From the NCBI GenBank assembly GCA_002099365.1, contig MSED01000006.1, positions 372,001-436,000 of the forward strand: 64,000 bases of DNA, given 5' to 3'. Below are positions 1 to 10,737 of this stretch, piece after piece. The notes under the pieces are model-generated. The model was not told where the DNA came from and did not search any database. It saw only the letters and a list, made by a program, of their open reading frames with translations. Both the position numbers and the translations under genes were made by a program. How positions within the stretch are numbered: the stretch's first letter is position 1; every line of letters starts with the position of its first letter. The stretch is from Phialophora verrucosa. Taxonomy: Eukaryota; Ascomycota; Eurotiomycetes; Chaetothyriales; Herpotrichiellaceae.

Positions 1-1755
1 CCTTCCTTATATAAAGGCTTAAGAGTTATCTCGTACTATTAGCTATATCTAGTAAGTATTATTTATTAAGGCTTAATTAAAATTCTAATTACTAAGGAGG
101 TTTATATTTCTTATATTATTTCTAAATACTAAAATACTATAGTTATTTAGGGCGGCTTAGCCTTATTAAGTTATAACCCGAGACTATATAGGGTATATCG
201 ATATAGCTAAATATAGCCTTATTAAGAAGTCTTAGCCCGTTATCGTAGTATTATCTCGTCTTATATAATAGCCCGTGCTATATATTAATAGTCTTACCGG
301 TTCTTAATTATAAGTATATCTATATAGAATAGCGATAGCTTCCTTAAGGTCTATTTCCCGCTTTATAGCTAAGAGCCTACTTACTATTTATTTAATATAC
401 TTCTCTCTTAATTCTTTAACTATATACTTAATTAGTATATAGTTAAGCTACTTTACTCCTACTAGTAATCTTCTATATATACTTCTTATAACTTCGATAT
501 ACTTGTAGATAGTAAAGTTACCTTACTTAAGATCTACTATATCTCGGTATATTATCCTATTATTGGGAACTTACTTATATCTTAAGAATTATATAATAAG
601 GGCTATACTTAATCTATTAAAATCGTTAAGGATATTATTGTCGTCGATACTATTATACTAGTTAAGAGCTAGTCCTTAAAGACGAACTACTAGATCTATA
701 GCTTTAGCTTTAGATAATTCTTTAGCTATATTCTATCTTATATATAGTTTACCTCTTTCTATCTATTTATTCTTAATTTATCTTATAAAGGTAATAGAGT
801 CTACGGATCCTTCTTCTCTAGTAAAGATAGGGATTTCGAAGTCTATTACTGTAGTTAGTGCCGTATAAGATAATCTTCTACTGTCTAACGAAGTTAGGAA
901 TAGTGTATTTATATCTATATCTAATTCTATTAATTTAGTCTAGAATAGTTAATCTTATTCTACTAGAAGTATATATCTTAGTTATAGCTAATATTTAATA
1001 GGTTTTAACTCTTCTAGTATAGTCGTCGGCGTATATTTCCTATCTTTTACTAGGCTTATAGATTCCTTTCGTAGAATCTTTATAGGTAATAGTAAAGCCT
1101 TTATATATTCGACTTCTATATAAGCTTCTTATTATATCTCTTTAGTGTTATTAAGTTATTATAGACTAAGGTCTATTACGCTCCCTTATAGTCCTTCTAA
1201 TAACTCTTTAGACGATAACGATTATTTAAAGCTTCTATATTACCCTATCCCTAAGTAGATAGATAATAGTCTAGTACTTAATAATAATTAACCTTTCCTA
1301 CAGGTATTCGAGCTTTATAGTATTCTTAAAGCCCTTCTATAGTCTTTTTAATTCGAGTCTAGCTTAACTAAATATAGGACGAGATAGTTATATAAAATAT
1401 TTAATATATATAGTAATAATCTACTTAATACTTAATCTCTCGTAGTCCTCCTATTTCTCGGACTATAATAAAATATAATAATTAGTAATAATAATAAGGA
1501 TTATAAAAGGATTTAGTAATTTAAGGAATCCTACTAATCTAGTCTAGTAGGTGAGGTTTACCTATTTATAGGTAGGTACGGGGTTAATTCGGGCAGTGTT
1601 AACTTAATAGTAAATAGCCTACCTAGCGATTTTAGGCGTTTAGCGGCGACGATAATACTTAATTATCTTTTTAAGGCTAGCGAGATATTTAGCGAGGTAT
1701 TCTAAGATCTTCTCCGATATTATTTTAATAACTTTAAATAGGGAATTTAATAAAA
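1..1755 (-). repeat. AT-rich, RIP-like degraded repeat (probable retrotransposon interior)
   Basis: This block is strongly A+T-rich and dominated by TpA steps such as tata, ctta and taag. It has stop codons in all six frames, so no open frame of useful length exists. The composition switches to normal within a few tens of bases near 1755. That pattern is what repeat-induced point mutation leaves in Pezizomycotina repeats, since CpA becomes TpA. On the minus strand it lies directly downstream of a readable LTR and primer-binding site (1881-2016), so it is best read as the mutated interior of an LTR element running off the left edge. I could not identify gag, protease, reverse transcriptase or integrase remnants by eye. 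Confidence 0.75.
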
Positions 1756-1880
1756 CTCAATAGGGAACGCGGGTCCTCGCCTCTGCGTAGGAAACCGGCG
1801 GCTGTCGACGTCTTCGTCGTCTTCTCTCTCTTCGATAATTAAATAAAAATGGAGGAGTTCTCTTCTGGCCTAAGGCCTCT

Positions 1881-1892
1881 CCCGGGGCGCCA
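1881..1892 (-). other. Primer-binding site of the LTR retrotransposon
   Basis: On the minus strand the LTR end ACAACA is followed by two bases and then TGGCGCCCCGGG. A TGGCGCC-type sequence right after the 5' LTR is the usual tRNA primer-binding site of many fungal LTR elements. This fixes the element's orientation: its coding interior lies toward position 1. Confidence 0.55.
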
Positions 1893-1894
1893 AA

Positions 1895-2016
1895 TGTTGT
1901 CACGTACGGTATGAAGCGATGGTGGGGGCAAGTATGGTATTGTACTATATAAGGAAGAGAGAGCTGCCTGCAGTAAGATATGCACAGCATCACGTGCTCA
2001 AAGTCATGGCGTCACA
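1895..2016 (-). mobile_element. Short LTR of an LTR retrotransposon (5' LTR, minus strand)
   Basis: Read on the minus strand, this segment begins TGTGACG and ends GTGACAACA, giving the TG...CA ends typical of LTRs. It contains a TATA-like CTTATATAG in the middle. It is followed immediately by a primer-binding-site-like motif at 1881-1892. The length of about 122 bp is short for an LTR, and the outer boundary is inferred only from the TG start. The target-site duplication cannot be checked because the other end is outside the window. The LTR and about 130 bp of leader have normal base composition, unlike the RIP-like interior. Confidence 0.55.
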
Positions 2017-2500
2017 GTACGCTGCGGCTAGAATTTTGCGAGCTAACCAATTACCCGGGATGCCCAAGTGAAAAGCTAATGGCCGCCCGCGCCCGCACCT
2101 CCCCCCCCCTCCGCTGGCGGCGGAGGTGAACTATCGCAGCGGGTCGCTCTCTGTATCTGCGGGCATGATTGGTTTTTACCGACACCTAACCGTCAATTAG
2201 CGTCCTTCGGCAGACACCGCCCATGGTGGTGACCACCTGGTTGGATCTTAGCGCCGGTTCACATCCCCATCTGTCAATCATCACGGTCTCTTGCATATCC
2301 AGAACCCTCTCCGATGGTTGGCCCTTGAGGTTCGAGGAGCGGTAGGAGTGCATGGAGGGCACAAAGTCCGTCTGGTCACGGCTGCACATGATGTCTGGTC
2401 CAAACCTAATTGACCTGGAGCCCGCAATTGGAATTCCTTCAAGTTGCCATCGTACCCCCCTCAGCTCGAAGTCTCATGATACCACTACCGCCTCCCAGAC
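2017..2500. other. Non-coding flank between LTR and transcription factor
   Basis: There is no convincing gene here. A GC-rich patch near 2096-2128 has a C-run and can fold, with cacctcc pairing with ggaggtg. The rest is presumably promoter or 5' leader of the downstream regulator. Short open frames here have no recognisable protein features. Confidence 0.4.
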
Positions 2501-4800
2501 ATGGCACCATCAGCCAGTCCCCCAGCCTCCGGGGCTCCAGAACCTGTGGCTACTCAGCCTGCCACAGAGCCTCCCCTAGCGGAGAGAAAGTATACTTCGC
2601 ACGCTTGTGAGGCCTGCCGCTCCAGACGGTCAAAGGTAGGGTCAACCTTCTTCTGGTCTGGGAGATCTCGAAGTGCTTATCGCACACCTTCTAGTGCAAT
2701 GCCCAACGTCCCATATGTTCAGCATGCTCGCGCCTCGAGACGACCTGCACATACTCGGCCGTTGACCGTCGGAAAGGTAAGCTCACGACGAACGAGACCG
2801 ACGCTCTGCAAAAGAAGGTCAAGAATCTGGAAAGCATCATCACGGTGCTGAGCTTAGGCTCTGATGACGAGGCCCTCGAGCTACTGAAGACAATGCGGGA
2901 GAACCCTCCCCCTCCTGCTTCAGGCCGCGCTCTACGCGTTGCAGATGTGCTCGGCGAGTGGCACAGATCCCGGGAGAGGGATGTCGAGTACAATGCCGAG
3001 GTAAGCTCGCACGATGTGTCCCCGACAAGTCGAGGACCGTGAGCTCTACAGGAACCACGAGACGAGATGGACCGAATGGAAGGTCCACAGCAGACTGACC
3101 TGGGATAGACCACGCGGGTCTACACAGCTGGTGAATTGCCACCGGAGCGCTTGATCCATCATGGCGTCACGGCCTACTTCAATTGCAGCTACACGCTTTT
3201 CTACATTTACGAGAAGCACGAGATGACGGATATAATCAATCGGGTATACCGACCACGAGAACCGGTTGACAAGGCAACCCTGTGTGAACTGTGTGCTTTG
3301 ACGGCCATCGGAAGTCACTACGACGCCACCAACTTTGACGTGTCCGTCATGGAAAACTTGTACCACACAGCTGCAATTTACCTCAGCGACTGCATCGAGG
3401 CACACTTCCTCCGTGGCATGAGAATCGTCTTGTGCCTGAGCATGTACTCGTTCATGACAAAGAGGATAAGCGCTCGCCATTCGCTCGGTATGTGCGGCCA
3501 GAACGATGCCCTAATGAGGCTGACGTCTTCACAGCAATGGGTCTGAGCATAGCTCGTCAGGCTCGCCTGAATGAGCAAATGCCCCCAGATCTCTGGGTGT
3601 CCTTCCGAAAAGTCTATCGTTCATTTGTTTTCATGGAATGGTAAGAAGAAGCGCGGACATGGTTAATACCTCGGCCGTACATGTTGACCGTCACAGCTGG
3701 CTTTCCTCGAGCCTAGGATACCGACCTGGCATAACGGATGAGGAAGCCGCGGTGAGCACAACATAATGCACGTGCGTGCGGTACATCCTCCTTTGCTAAC
3801 GGGCCGCAGTTGACCAGGCAGCCCATCTCCGAGCCACAGCCAACTATCGAGAACGACATCCAAGCGCAACTCAGCGCCGTAGGCCTCTTGATGGCCAGCA
3901 TTGTCCAAGACGTCTACAAACCCCAGCCCATGGGTATTTTTTCGCTGGCCCGTCGCCATTTTCAGAAGCTACAAGCCTGGCAAGCCGGCCTGCACCCGGC
4001 GATGAGACTGGCCGAGCTCAAGAAGGAACAAGGCAACGTCTTCATCGAGCCGCACCGCCGATCGCTCATCCTTGTGCACGTCATGTTCTTCGGCGCCCAA
4101 ATGCTGCTCCAGCGACGCCTCCTCGTCACCATGGCCGAGGAGCGCATGAACAGGCGATGGACCCTCGACGGCAGCTACGAGGACGGCAGGGTCATCGAGC
4201 AGCAATGCATCGCCGCTGCCGAAGAGTGCGTCTACCTCTTAGACGCCCTCGGCTACACGAGACATATGTTCCGCCGTTGTTGGCTATGCATGTAAGTGGG
4301 CAGAATCCCTTCATCCTCTATCTCCGTCTTCGGAGACCTCACACTGACGTTTCCTCCCCTCATTTTCCTTGTGAAGCGGCCACGCCTTCAGTGCCTGCAC
4401 CGTGCTCCTCTTCGACGTAGCCTTGCGCCTCCTGTACGACCAACGAGCCGGCGTAGACGAACAGCTCGCCCGCTCGCAGGAATGCATCAACATGCTCGAA
4501 GGGTGTGGCGAGGCCGATCGCGTCGCCAAAGCAATGCTGCAGATTGTCCTTCCTCTACATCAAGACTTGCGGCGACTGGCGAGCGGCCGGCCCAGCACCC
4601 GAAGTGGAATCCATAATTTGCTCGAAAACCCGCTGTCTGGGACTGTTTCGACGACGCCGGAGCCACAGATCCGCGCCGCTGTCATTCCGGCCATGCAGAC
4701 TGCCATTGAAGTCTTGGGGAACCCCTTCGGACATGTCAGGAGGAATAATGTGGATTCCTTCGCTGCTGGGGATCCCAGCGTGCCGAGCTGGTGGAACTGA
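2501..4800 (+). CDS. Zn2Cys6 fungal-specific transcription factor
   Basis: Nuclear DNA-binding regulator. The first two exons join at 2636-2694 to give a complete C-x2-C-x6-C-x6-C-x2-C-x6-C zinc cluster starting HACEACRSRRSK, followed by a leucine-containing linker (KKVKNLESIITVL) typical of the dimerisation segment. The rest resembles the fungal-specific TF middle homology region, including GMRIVLCLSMYSFM and the continuation AMGLSIARQARL. Introns are best placed at 2636-2694, 3001-3108, 3488-3534, 3641-3696, 3752-3809 and 4292-4376; the exons then total 1,887 nt (628 aa). The second intron is doubtful because a different frame inside it (about 3031-3127) also looks coding, so an indel is possible. 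The target is unknown. It is convergent with glycogen synthase, and the degraded retroelement lies upstream. Confidence 0.8.
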
Positions 4801-5429
4801 GATCCCGAACCGACAACGTTGGAGATAGCATACCGCGACGGACACAGTACAACGCAAGGCCGTTGTGATGGAGGTTCTTGCAAGGTGAGGAGGTTCTTGC
4901 AAGGTGAGGAGGTTCTTGCAAGGTGAGGAGGTTCTTGCAAGGTGAGGAGGTTCTTGCAAGGTGAGGAGGTTCTTGCAAGGTGAGGAGGTTCTTGCAAGGT
5001 GAGGAGGTTCTTGCAAGGTGAGGAGGTTCTTGCAAGGTGAGGAGGTTCTTGCAAGGTGAAATTCCGGACCCTATAGGATGAAACGGTGTTACTGGTTGGC
5101 CCAATGAATGACAAAGGATTATCTCCGGCATATGGCATGCGCAGGTGGTGCGATGTGATTAACTAGCAGTTATGATGTAGATAAAGGCCGATGACAAGCT
5201 ATCAGTGTGGGAAAACATCTGCCATCTGGACAAACACGCTTCCACGTACAGATGCAAATGATTCTGGGTTCACATTCTGGTATGCTCTTCGCCTATCCGT
5301 CACTCTTTGCAACCCACTTCTTCCCTATACTTGAAGCAGCAGCACATTCCGATTCTGGACCGCTTCTGTTTTCCCTGTTCATCCGGTCGAACATCGTATC
5401 CAAACCCGCATTTTGCTTTCCATACCTGT
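4801..5429. other. Convergent 3' intergenic region
   Basis: This lies between the stop codons of the Zn2Cys6 factor and the glycogen synthase gene. Apart from the 19-bp minisatellite it holds no recognisable feature and presumably contains the two 3' UTRs. Confidence 0.5.
4871..5060. repeat. Minisatellite, 10 copies of a 19-bp unit
   Basis: Ten head-to-tail copies of gaggttcttgcaaggtgag start at 4871, 4890, 4909 and so on to 5042. Nine are identical and the tenth ends in aa instead of ag. The array begins 70 bp after the transcription factor stop codon. Because 19 is not a multiple of 3, it is open in several frames and produces artificial repetitive ORFs on the minus strand. The purity suggests recent expansion. 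Confidence 0.97.
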
Positions 5430-7743
5430 TCAAACCAGGCCGTTGACTGGTCCGAGGAGGGGTGCGGGTGAATTGGGCCCGGATCCCTTCTTCATCTTCA
5501 ACGTAAGCGGGAATGGGTAGTCGTCGGGCTCTTCTTCCTCACTGGAATAGGTCAGCATTTGTCAAGTCAGCCTCCCGGATTGAACGTACGGTAATCTCCA
5601 CGCAATGTAATCCTCGGTGCTCAAACCCTCCTTGCCTTCCTGCAGCGATGCGAAGTCACCGGGCGTCATCATTCCAGATCGATCTCGAGGTGATCCAGGC
5701 ACCGAAAGTGGTCTAGATATCTTCTGTTCGGTACCTCCAATGAAATCATCGAAGTCTTCGGCATCGGTGAACGAGTCGGGATAAGCTCGTCGAAGAGCAA
5801 GCTGCCGCGCCTTGACATACTCCATACCCATGCGTTTCCAGTCCAGAAGGTCGCTAAGTCGTTCTGTGCGATTTCGTTGGTTGATACGCTGTCTTCGGCT
5901 CTTGTTGGCAAAGTCGTACATGTAGTCCGTTAATTGGTTGACGGATTCGTCGACGCCCTTGGTGCGTCGGTCCACGATATAAATACCGTAATCAGACGAA
6001 TTCTCGATTAGTTCTTCCATGTAGCATCCAAAGCCGGAAAGGTTGGTAGTTATGGAAGGAACACCCATGACGGTGCACTCTGCCGGGGTATAACCCCATG
6101 GCTCGTAGTAAGAGGCGAACACACCGAGATGCGTTCCTCTGACGAAGTCGTCATAATCCAATGCCAGGACTGGATTGGCCGAATTCAAAAACTCAGGATG
6201 GAAGATAACTTTTACTCGGTCGTGGGAGTTGTTGAACAGTTGAACTCGACGGAGCTGATTGAGGACCGGGTCTTCAGAGTCATTTACCATGTTGTGGGTG
6301 ACGATCGGTGGAAGGCCATGTCGTTTCATGGCAAAGATCCTACGTCGAAGCATGACCCGATCACCAGGGGTGACAAGTTCCTTGTCATCTGGCATTGGGT
6401 CGCCTTCCTTCCAATGGACGGCCCGTTCGAACAATCTGCGGCCGATGCCTCGCTCGATGTTGGAAACAGTGTCAGCGAGGGACTTGGTGACTGCTTGGCC
6501 CTTGAGTGATTCAACCGAGAGAGATGTCGTTTGCGCAGGCATGATCAGGAACGCCACGATGGTTGTCTTGGTGCCAGAATTCTGCAAGCGGTAGTTCAAC
6601 CTGGCTAGTGACTCGATGAACATGTCCACACCTTTGTTTCGGTACTCATATCTCCCTGCGGTGAAGTAGTAGAGTGTGTTTTCCAGGTCAAAATCCAGCT
6701 GGCCATAGAAGTGTCCACGCACAAACTCATGGATCTTCTCTTTCTGCACCGAGTGGAGGTTCTGGAATTCGTGCACCGCAGAGAATTTCTTAACGTTTAG
6801 GCCGTTGGGCAAGACCCCGTCTGGTTTTCGTTTTAGCAGATGCTCGCTCTCGAATGCGGTGATATGGGAGACGGTTGTGAAAACGTCGGCGGAATGGGCA
6901 GATGCGCGTTCTATGCAGTATCTGTGATAAATTCCACGTTTTCCCGCCTCGGCATCAACGTCGAAGAATTGCAGGTTGTTATAAAAGTCGACTGAGCCGG
7001 CGCAGAGGTATCGTCCGAGAAGGGTGGCATGGGTGGTAAAGATGGTCGTCAGGTCCATCTGGCGTTTTTTGGTCAAAGGGAGGGCTACCCCAGCAAGCCA
7101 TTCGTGGAAGTGAGCGATAACTGCGCGATCCGTTTCGCGTGAGATGAACTGCAAAGTGTCAGAGTCGAGAGTCAGATCTCTCCTTGCAAGCTCTTACCTC
7201 GCCCAAGAACCATGCCACCAAATAGCCGAACACAATAGCTTCATTTGTTTCGTTATCTGAGGCAGGCGAAGGGATCCCGGCTGCGGACCACAGATCGGCC
7301 TTCCACTCGTCCAACCACCGGTATCCTGTCCCGGTATTGATGAGGAGCACCCGTGGTGCACCTTCAATCAGCCACCGCCCATACATGAGCTCAATTCCAC
7401 GCTCTTGCATTGATTCAATGGTTTGTCGAAGAGGACCGGCAGGTGGTTCGAGCACTTCGACTTCGACGGCGGCCTACTAATGTCAGTTTGAAATTCGACG
7501 AAAGGACAACTCAGCTTACCGAATTCTTGTTGAGCGGTCCAATGAGCGTATATCTGTCGCCATATTCTGCTGTGGTGACGGGTGCTTTGGACTTGAGCAC
7601 GGAGTAGATACCACCCACTGTTGTGAATTAGCACATGCTACCCTATACACGCAGAGAGTGCCGGCCATACCTCGATTTGCAACCTCAGTTGCAACCTCAA
7701 AGAGGAGGTGATTCTTGATGTCTCGCTTCTTGTCGCCGTTCAT
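5430..7743 (-). CDS. gsy1: Glycogen synthase (GT3 family)
   Basis: Cytosolic enzyme that elongates glycogen from UDP-glucose. Five exons, complement(5430-5541, 5590-7148, 7198-7473, 7520-7617, 7671-7743), give 705 aa, the normal fungal length. The protein begins MNGDKKRDIKNHLLFEVATE and carries the conserved VGGIYSVLKSKAP nucleotide-sugar segment. The catalytic region EPWGYTPAECTVMG has the E-x7-E pair of GT3 enzymes. The arginine-rich helix RINQRNRTERLSDLLDWKR matches the glucose-6-phosphate-sensing element known in yeast Gsy2. A C-terminal RPLSVPGSPRDRS stretch corresponds to the regulatory phosphorylation tail, and the last exon is acidic (EEEEPDDYP). An additional intron is likely in the 5' UTR. 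The gene is convergent with the Zn2Cys6 factor and divergent from the sulfatase. Confidence 0.97.
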
Positions 7744-7757
7744 TTTGGCTTCAATTG

Positions 7758-7809
7758 CTGTGAGAAGTCAGCGTTTGTTGACAAAGAACACCTGGAGACG
7801 AATGCTTAC
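7758..7809 (-). other. Probable 5' UTR intron of gsy1
   Basis: On the minus strand a GTAAGC donor and CTCACAG acceptor with a GCTGAC branch-point-like sequence bracket 52 nt, ending 14 bp upstream of the glycogen synthase ATG. It matches the size and signals of the coding introns in this gene. Confidence 0.5.
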
Positions 7810-8728
7810 CCCACAGAAGCGCGGCAGCTTGCAGCCGGGTTTGAGAGGTACACAGTAGAAGGTTCTGTGCACTGAGGGCAAGGACCAAGCGGGGAATCGC
7901 AGAGGAGCTCGGTCAAATGATCTCCTGGGTCGAGAGAAGGGCCAGGAGATGTAAAATCAAGAAAAGATGCTGCCAGAGAAACTGTCGAAAGCGGACCTGA
8001 GAAATTGAGGCAGGCTGGGCCGATGGTAGCAGACAGCCCGATCTGTTGGAGTGGAGGTAATCGAGGAAAGCTCCACCTGAGGACAAGGGAGGAGAAGAGC
8101 TTGTGAATTTGTTGACTTGGGTGTCTCAGGCAACAAAAATCCAGAGACGCAAGCTCAGACACAAGTGACGGCGAAGAAATATTTGGCGGCGCTGCTTACA
8201 GCTGAAGAATTATTATTTGTCGTCGCACCACTCAGTTTAAAGTGATAGCTGAGTGACGGCATGGTGCAAATCATGCCACGCTTGAAGCTCTACCAGAGAA
8301 ACGCAGCTCAACGCACAATGACGGCAGGCACGTCATTCGGTTTCTGCCTCCCAAATAGAGCTTAGATGGGGAGCCGTCTCGGTGGGCTGTCCTCCATTCT
8401 CTTCACAGGCTCGCCTATGATTGAAGGAATCTCCCCCCAAGGATGCACTCCAAGCTGCTGCCCCCGCATTTTCAAGCCCAGTATTCACAAGCAAATTCCA
8501 GATGGTGTTGCCATGCCCACCACGATCTCCGCCTCCAATCAGACCCCGGTTGCCAATGCAACAACCGCTCGAGCGCAACATCGCTCGTCTCTTTTAGCGA
8601 TCACTGGAACGACTGTAGATCGTGGCTCTCGCTTTGAATCCCATAGATTCAGAATGTTGAAAGTGTGTCGGTGTCAAGTATTTGATTAGGGTTTCCGTGC
8701 CGCCGTTCCGTGCGGCTCTAAAGTTACA
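7810..8728. other. Divergent promoter region, gsy1 / sulfatase
   Basis: About 0.9 kb between divergently transcribed genes. No conserved ORF is recognised; the open frames present have biased, unconvincing composition. It should contain both promoters and the 5' leader of gsy1. Confidence 0.4.
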
Positions 8729-10646
8729 ATGGTAAATCTACCTGTTGGCGACAAAGCGCTCATCATGTGATGACCGCAATACTGACGGCGCCTGTTGCTT
8801 CACCTTGCAGACATGGAGGCGAGATTATGGCGCGATATGGAGATGGGCCGGGGCCTTGTTGCTGTTGTGTCTCATAGCTGAAGTCTGCTGTCAGGGGCAA
8901 GAGCTTCTCGATGGCTCCGGCAAAAGACCGAACATCGTCTTTATCTTGACAGACGATCAGGACCTGCACATGGACTCCCTTGCATATATGCCTTCTCTCA
9001 CGAAGCATATAGCCGATCGTGGCACATCTTTCCGGCGACACTACTGCACAGTTGCTTTATGTTGTCCTTCCAGAGTAAGCATGTGGACGGGCAAGGCTGC
9101 GCATAATACCAATGTCACGGATTTGCATCCTCCGTGGGGAGGATACCCGAAATTCGTGAGTCAAGGTTTCAACGACGCGTATCTCCCCATATGGCTACAG
9201 GATGCGGGCTACAACACATATTACGTTGGCAAGCTGTTCAACGCTCAGAGCACGTCCAACTACGACAAGCCGCATGCAGCAGGGTGGACGGGCTCAGACT
9301 TCCTGCTCGACCCGTACACTTACGAGTACTACAATGCGACCTTTCAGCGAGACCACAATCCTCCAGTCAGTTACGAAGGCCAGTACTCTACAGATCTTGT
9401 GGCAGAGAAAGCGCTTGGGTACCTAAATGAGGCACTGAACAAGTGCGATCCGTTCTTCCTCACGATTGCGCCAACAGCGCCTCACAGCAACGTAAACATC
9501 AGAGGCGACGTGGTAACGCAGTCTATGCCACGGCCAGCTGGCCGTCACGAACATCTCTTCAAGGACGCCAAAGTACACCGGCGTGCCAATTTCAACCCAG
9601 ACAGACCAAGTGGTGCTTCATGGCTTCTAACCTTGCCTGTGCAGAATCAATCCAACGTGGACTACAACGACGAATGGTATCGCAACAGACTTCGGACACT
9701 CCAAGCTGTTGACGAGATGATTGGCCAGTTGGTCAGACGGCTGCGCGGAGCCGGCGCCCTGGAGAACACGTACATATTCTTTTCCACCGACAATGGGTAT
9801 AGTATTGGACATCACAGAAGGCAACCCGGGAAGCAATGCGCCTTCGAGGAAGACATCAATATCCCCTTCCTTGTTCGAGGCCCTGGCGTCCCACAGGGCT
9901 ATCAAACACCGATCGTGACATCGCACGTCGATCTTGCGCCCACCTTCCTCAGGCTGGCAGGTGTCTCGGATAGGGAAATGGCAAAGTATGAACTCGATGG
10001 CACTGCGATTCCATTGCAGCAAGAGTATTTGATACGTCCAGAAGAACCCTGGTTACAGGAACATGTCAACATTGAGATGTGGGGTATCATCCAATCTGAA
10101 GGGAAACATGGGTTCGTCCTCTATCCGAATCATACCTACAAGGCTCTTCGAATTAACGGAGATGGTTTTGATCTGTTATATACTGTCTGGTGTAGCAATG
10201 AGCACGAGCTATACGACATGACCAAGGACCCGTGGCAGATGGACAACATCTACAGCGAAACAACTAGGACGTACAGCGTTGGGATGCCTACCGCGAGATC
10301 CAGAGCTGAGATAACCTCCCCGAGGGCCGCGTTACACGTCCTTTCGATTGGCAATATCACCACGACAATCTCCCGTCTCATCCGCCGCCTGGACGCGCTG
10401 CTGTTGGTACTTAAGACCTGCAAAATGGACGAATGTCGATTTCCGTGGTCATCACTCCATCCCACCGGACACGTGCGAACCTTGCGAGACGCTCTTGACG
10501 AGCGATTCGATGAGTTCTATCAGAAGCGTCCGAAAGTGCAGTACGAGCGTTGCGAGAGGGGATATATTCCGGAGAGTGAAGGTGCAATGTGGAATGAAGG
10601 CATGTCTTTTGGGGTCATGGAGCATGAGGTCTGGACCGGTGCCTGA
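8729..10646 (+). CDS. Secreted arylsulfatase (sulfatase family)
   Basis: Hydrolyses sulfate esters, probably outside the cell or in the secretory pathway. A tiny first exon contains only the ATG (8729-8731). An intron at 8732-8810 (GTAAAT donor, CTGAC branch site, TTGCAG acceptor) joins it to the main exon, giving 612 aa. The N-terminus then reads as a signal peptide or anchor with the core AGALLLLCLIAEVCC. The metal site starts NIVFILTDDQD. The signature CCPSRVSMWTGK contains the C-x-P-S-R motif whose cysteine (residue 86) is converted to formylglycine in active sulfatases. FFSTDNGYSIGHHR is the second conserved region. Several N-glycosylation sequons are present. The C-terminal SRLIRRLDALLLVLKTCK block is typical of fungal arylsulfatases. 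The 3' end is 91 bp from the convergent erg20 gene. Confidence 0.92.
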
Positions 10647-10737
10647 CTCGAGAGTATCAAACCGTTTCCGCTGAGTTTCCATGCCCATATGCTACTGTCT
10701 ATACGCAAGCCCTGAAACGGAACCCTGGACACCGTAC

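Noticed and set aside
3430..3545. Apparent second frameshift in the Zn2Cys6 factor
   Set aside because: A canonical 47-nt intron at 3488-3534 (GTATGT, CTGAC, CACAG) joins the two frames cleanly.
4555..5138. Minus-strand ORFs with a repetitive LTLQEPPHLARTSSPCKN pattern
   Set aside because: Produced entirely by the 19-bp minisatellite, which is open in several frames; not a real repeat protein.
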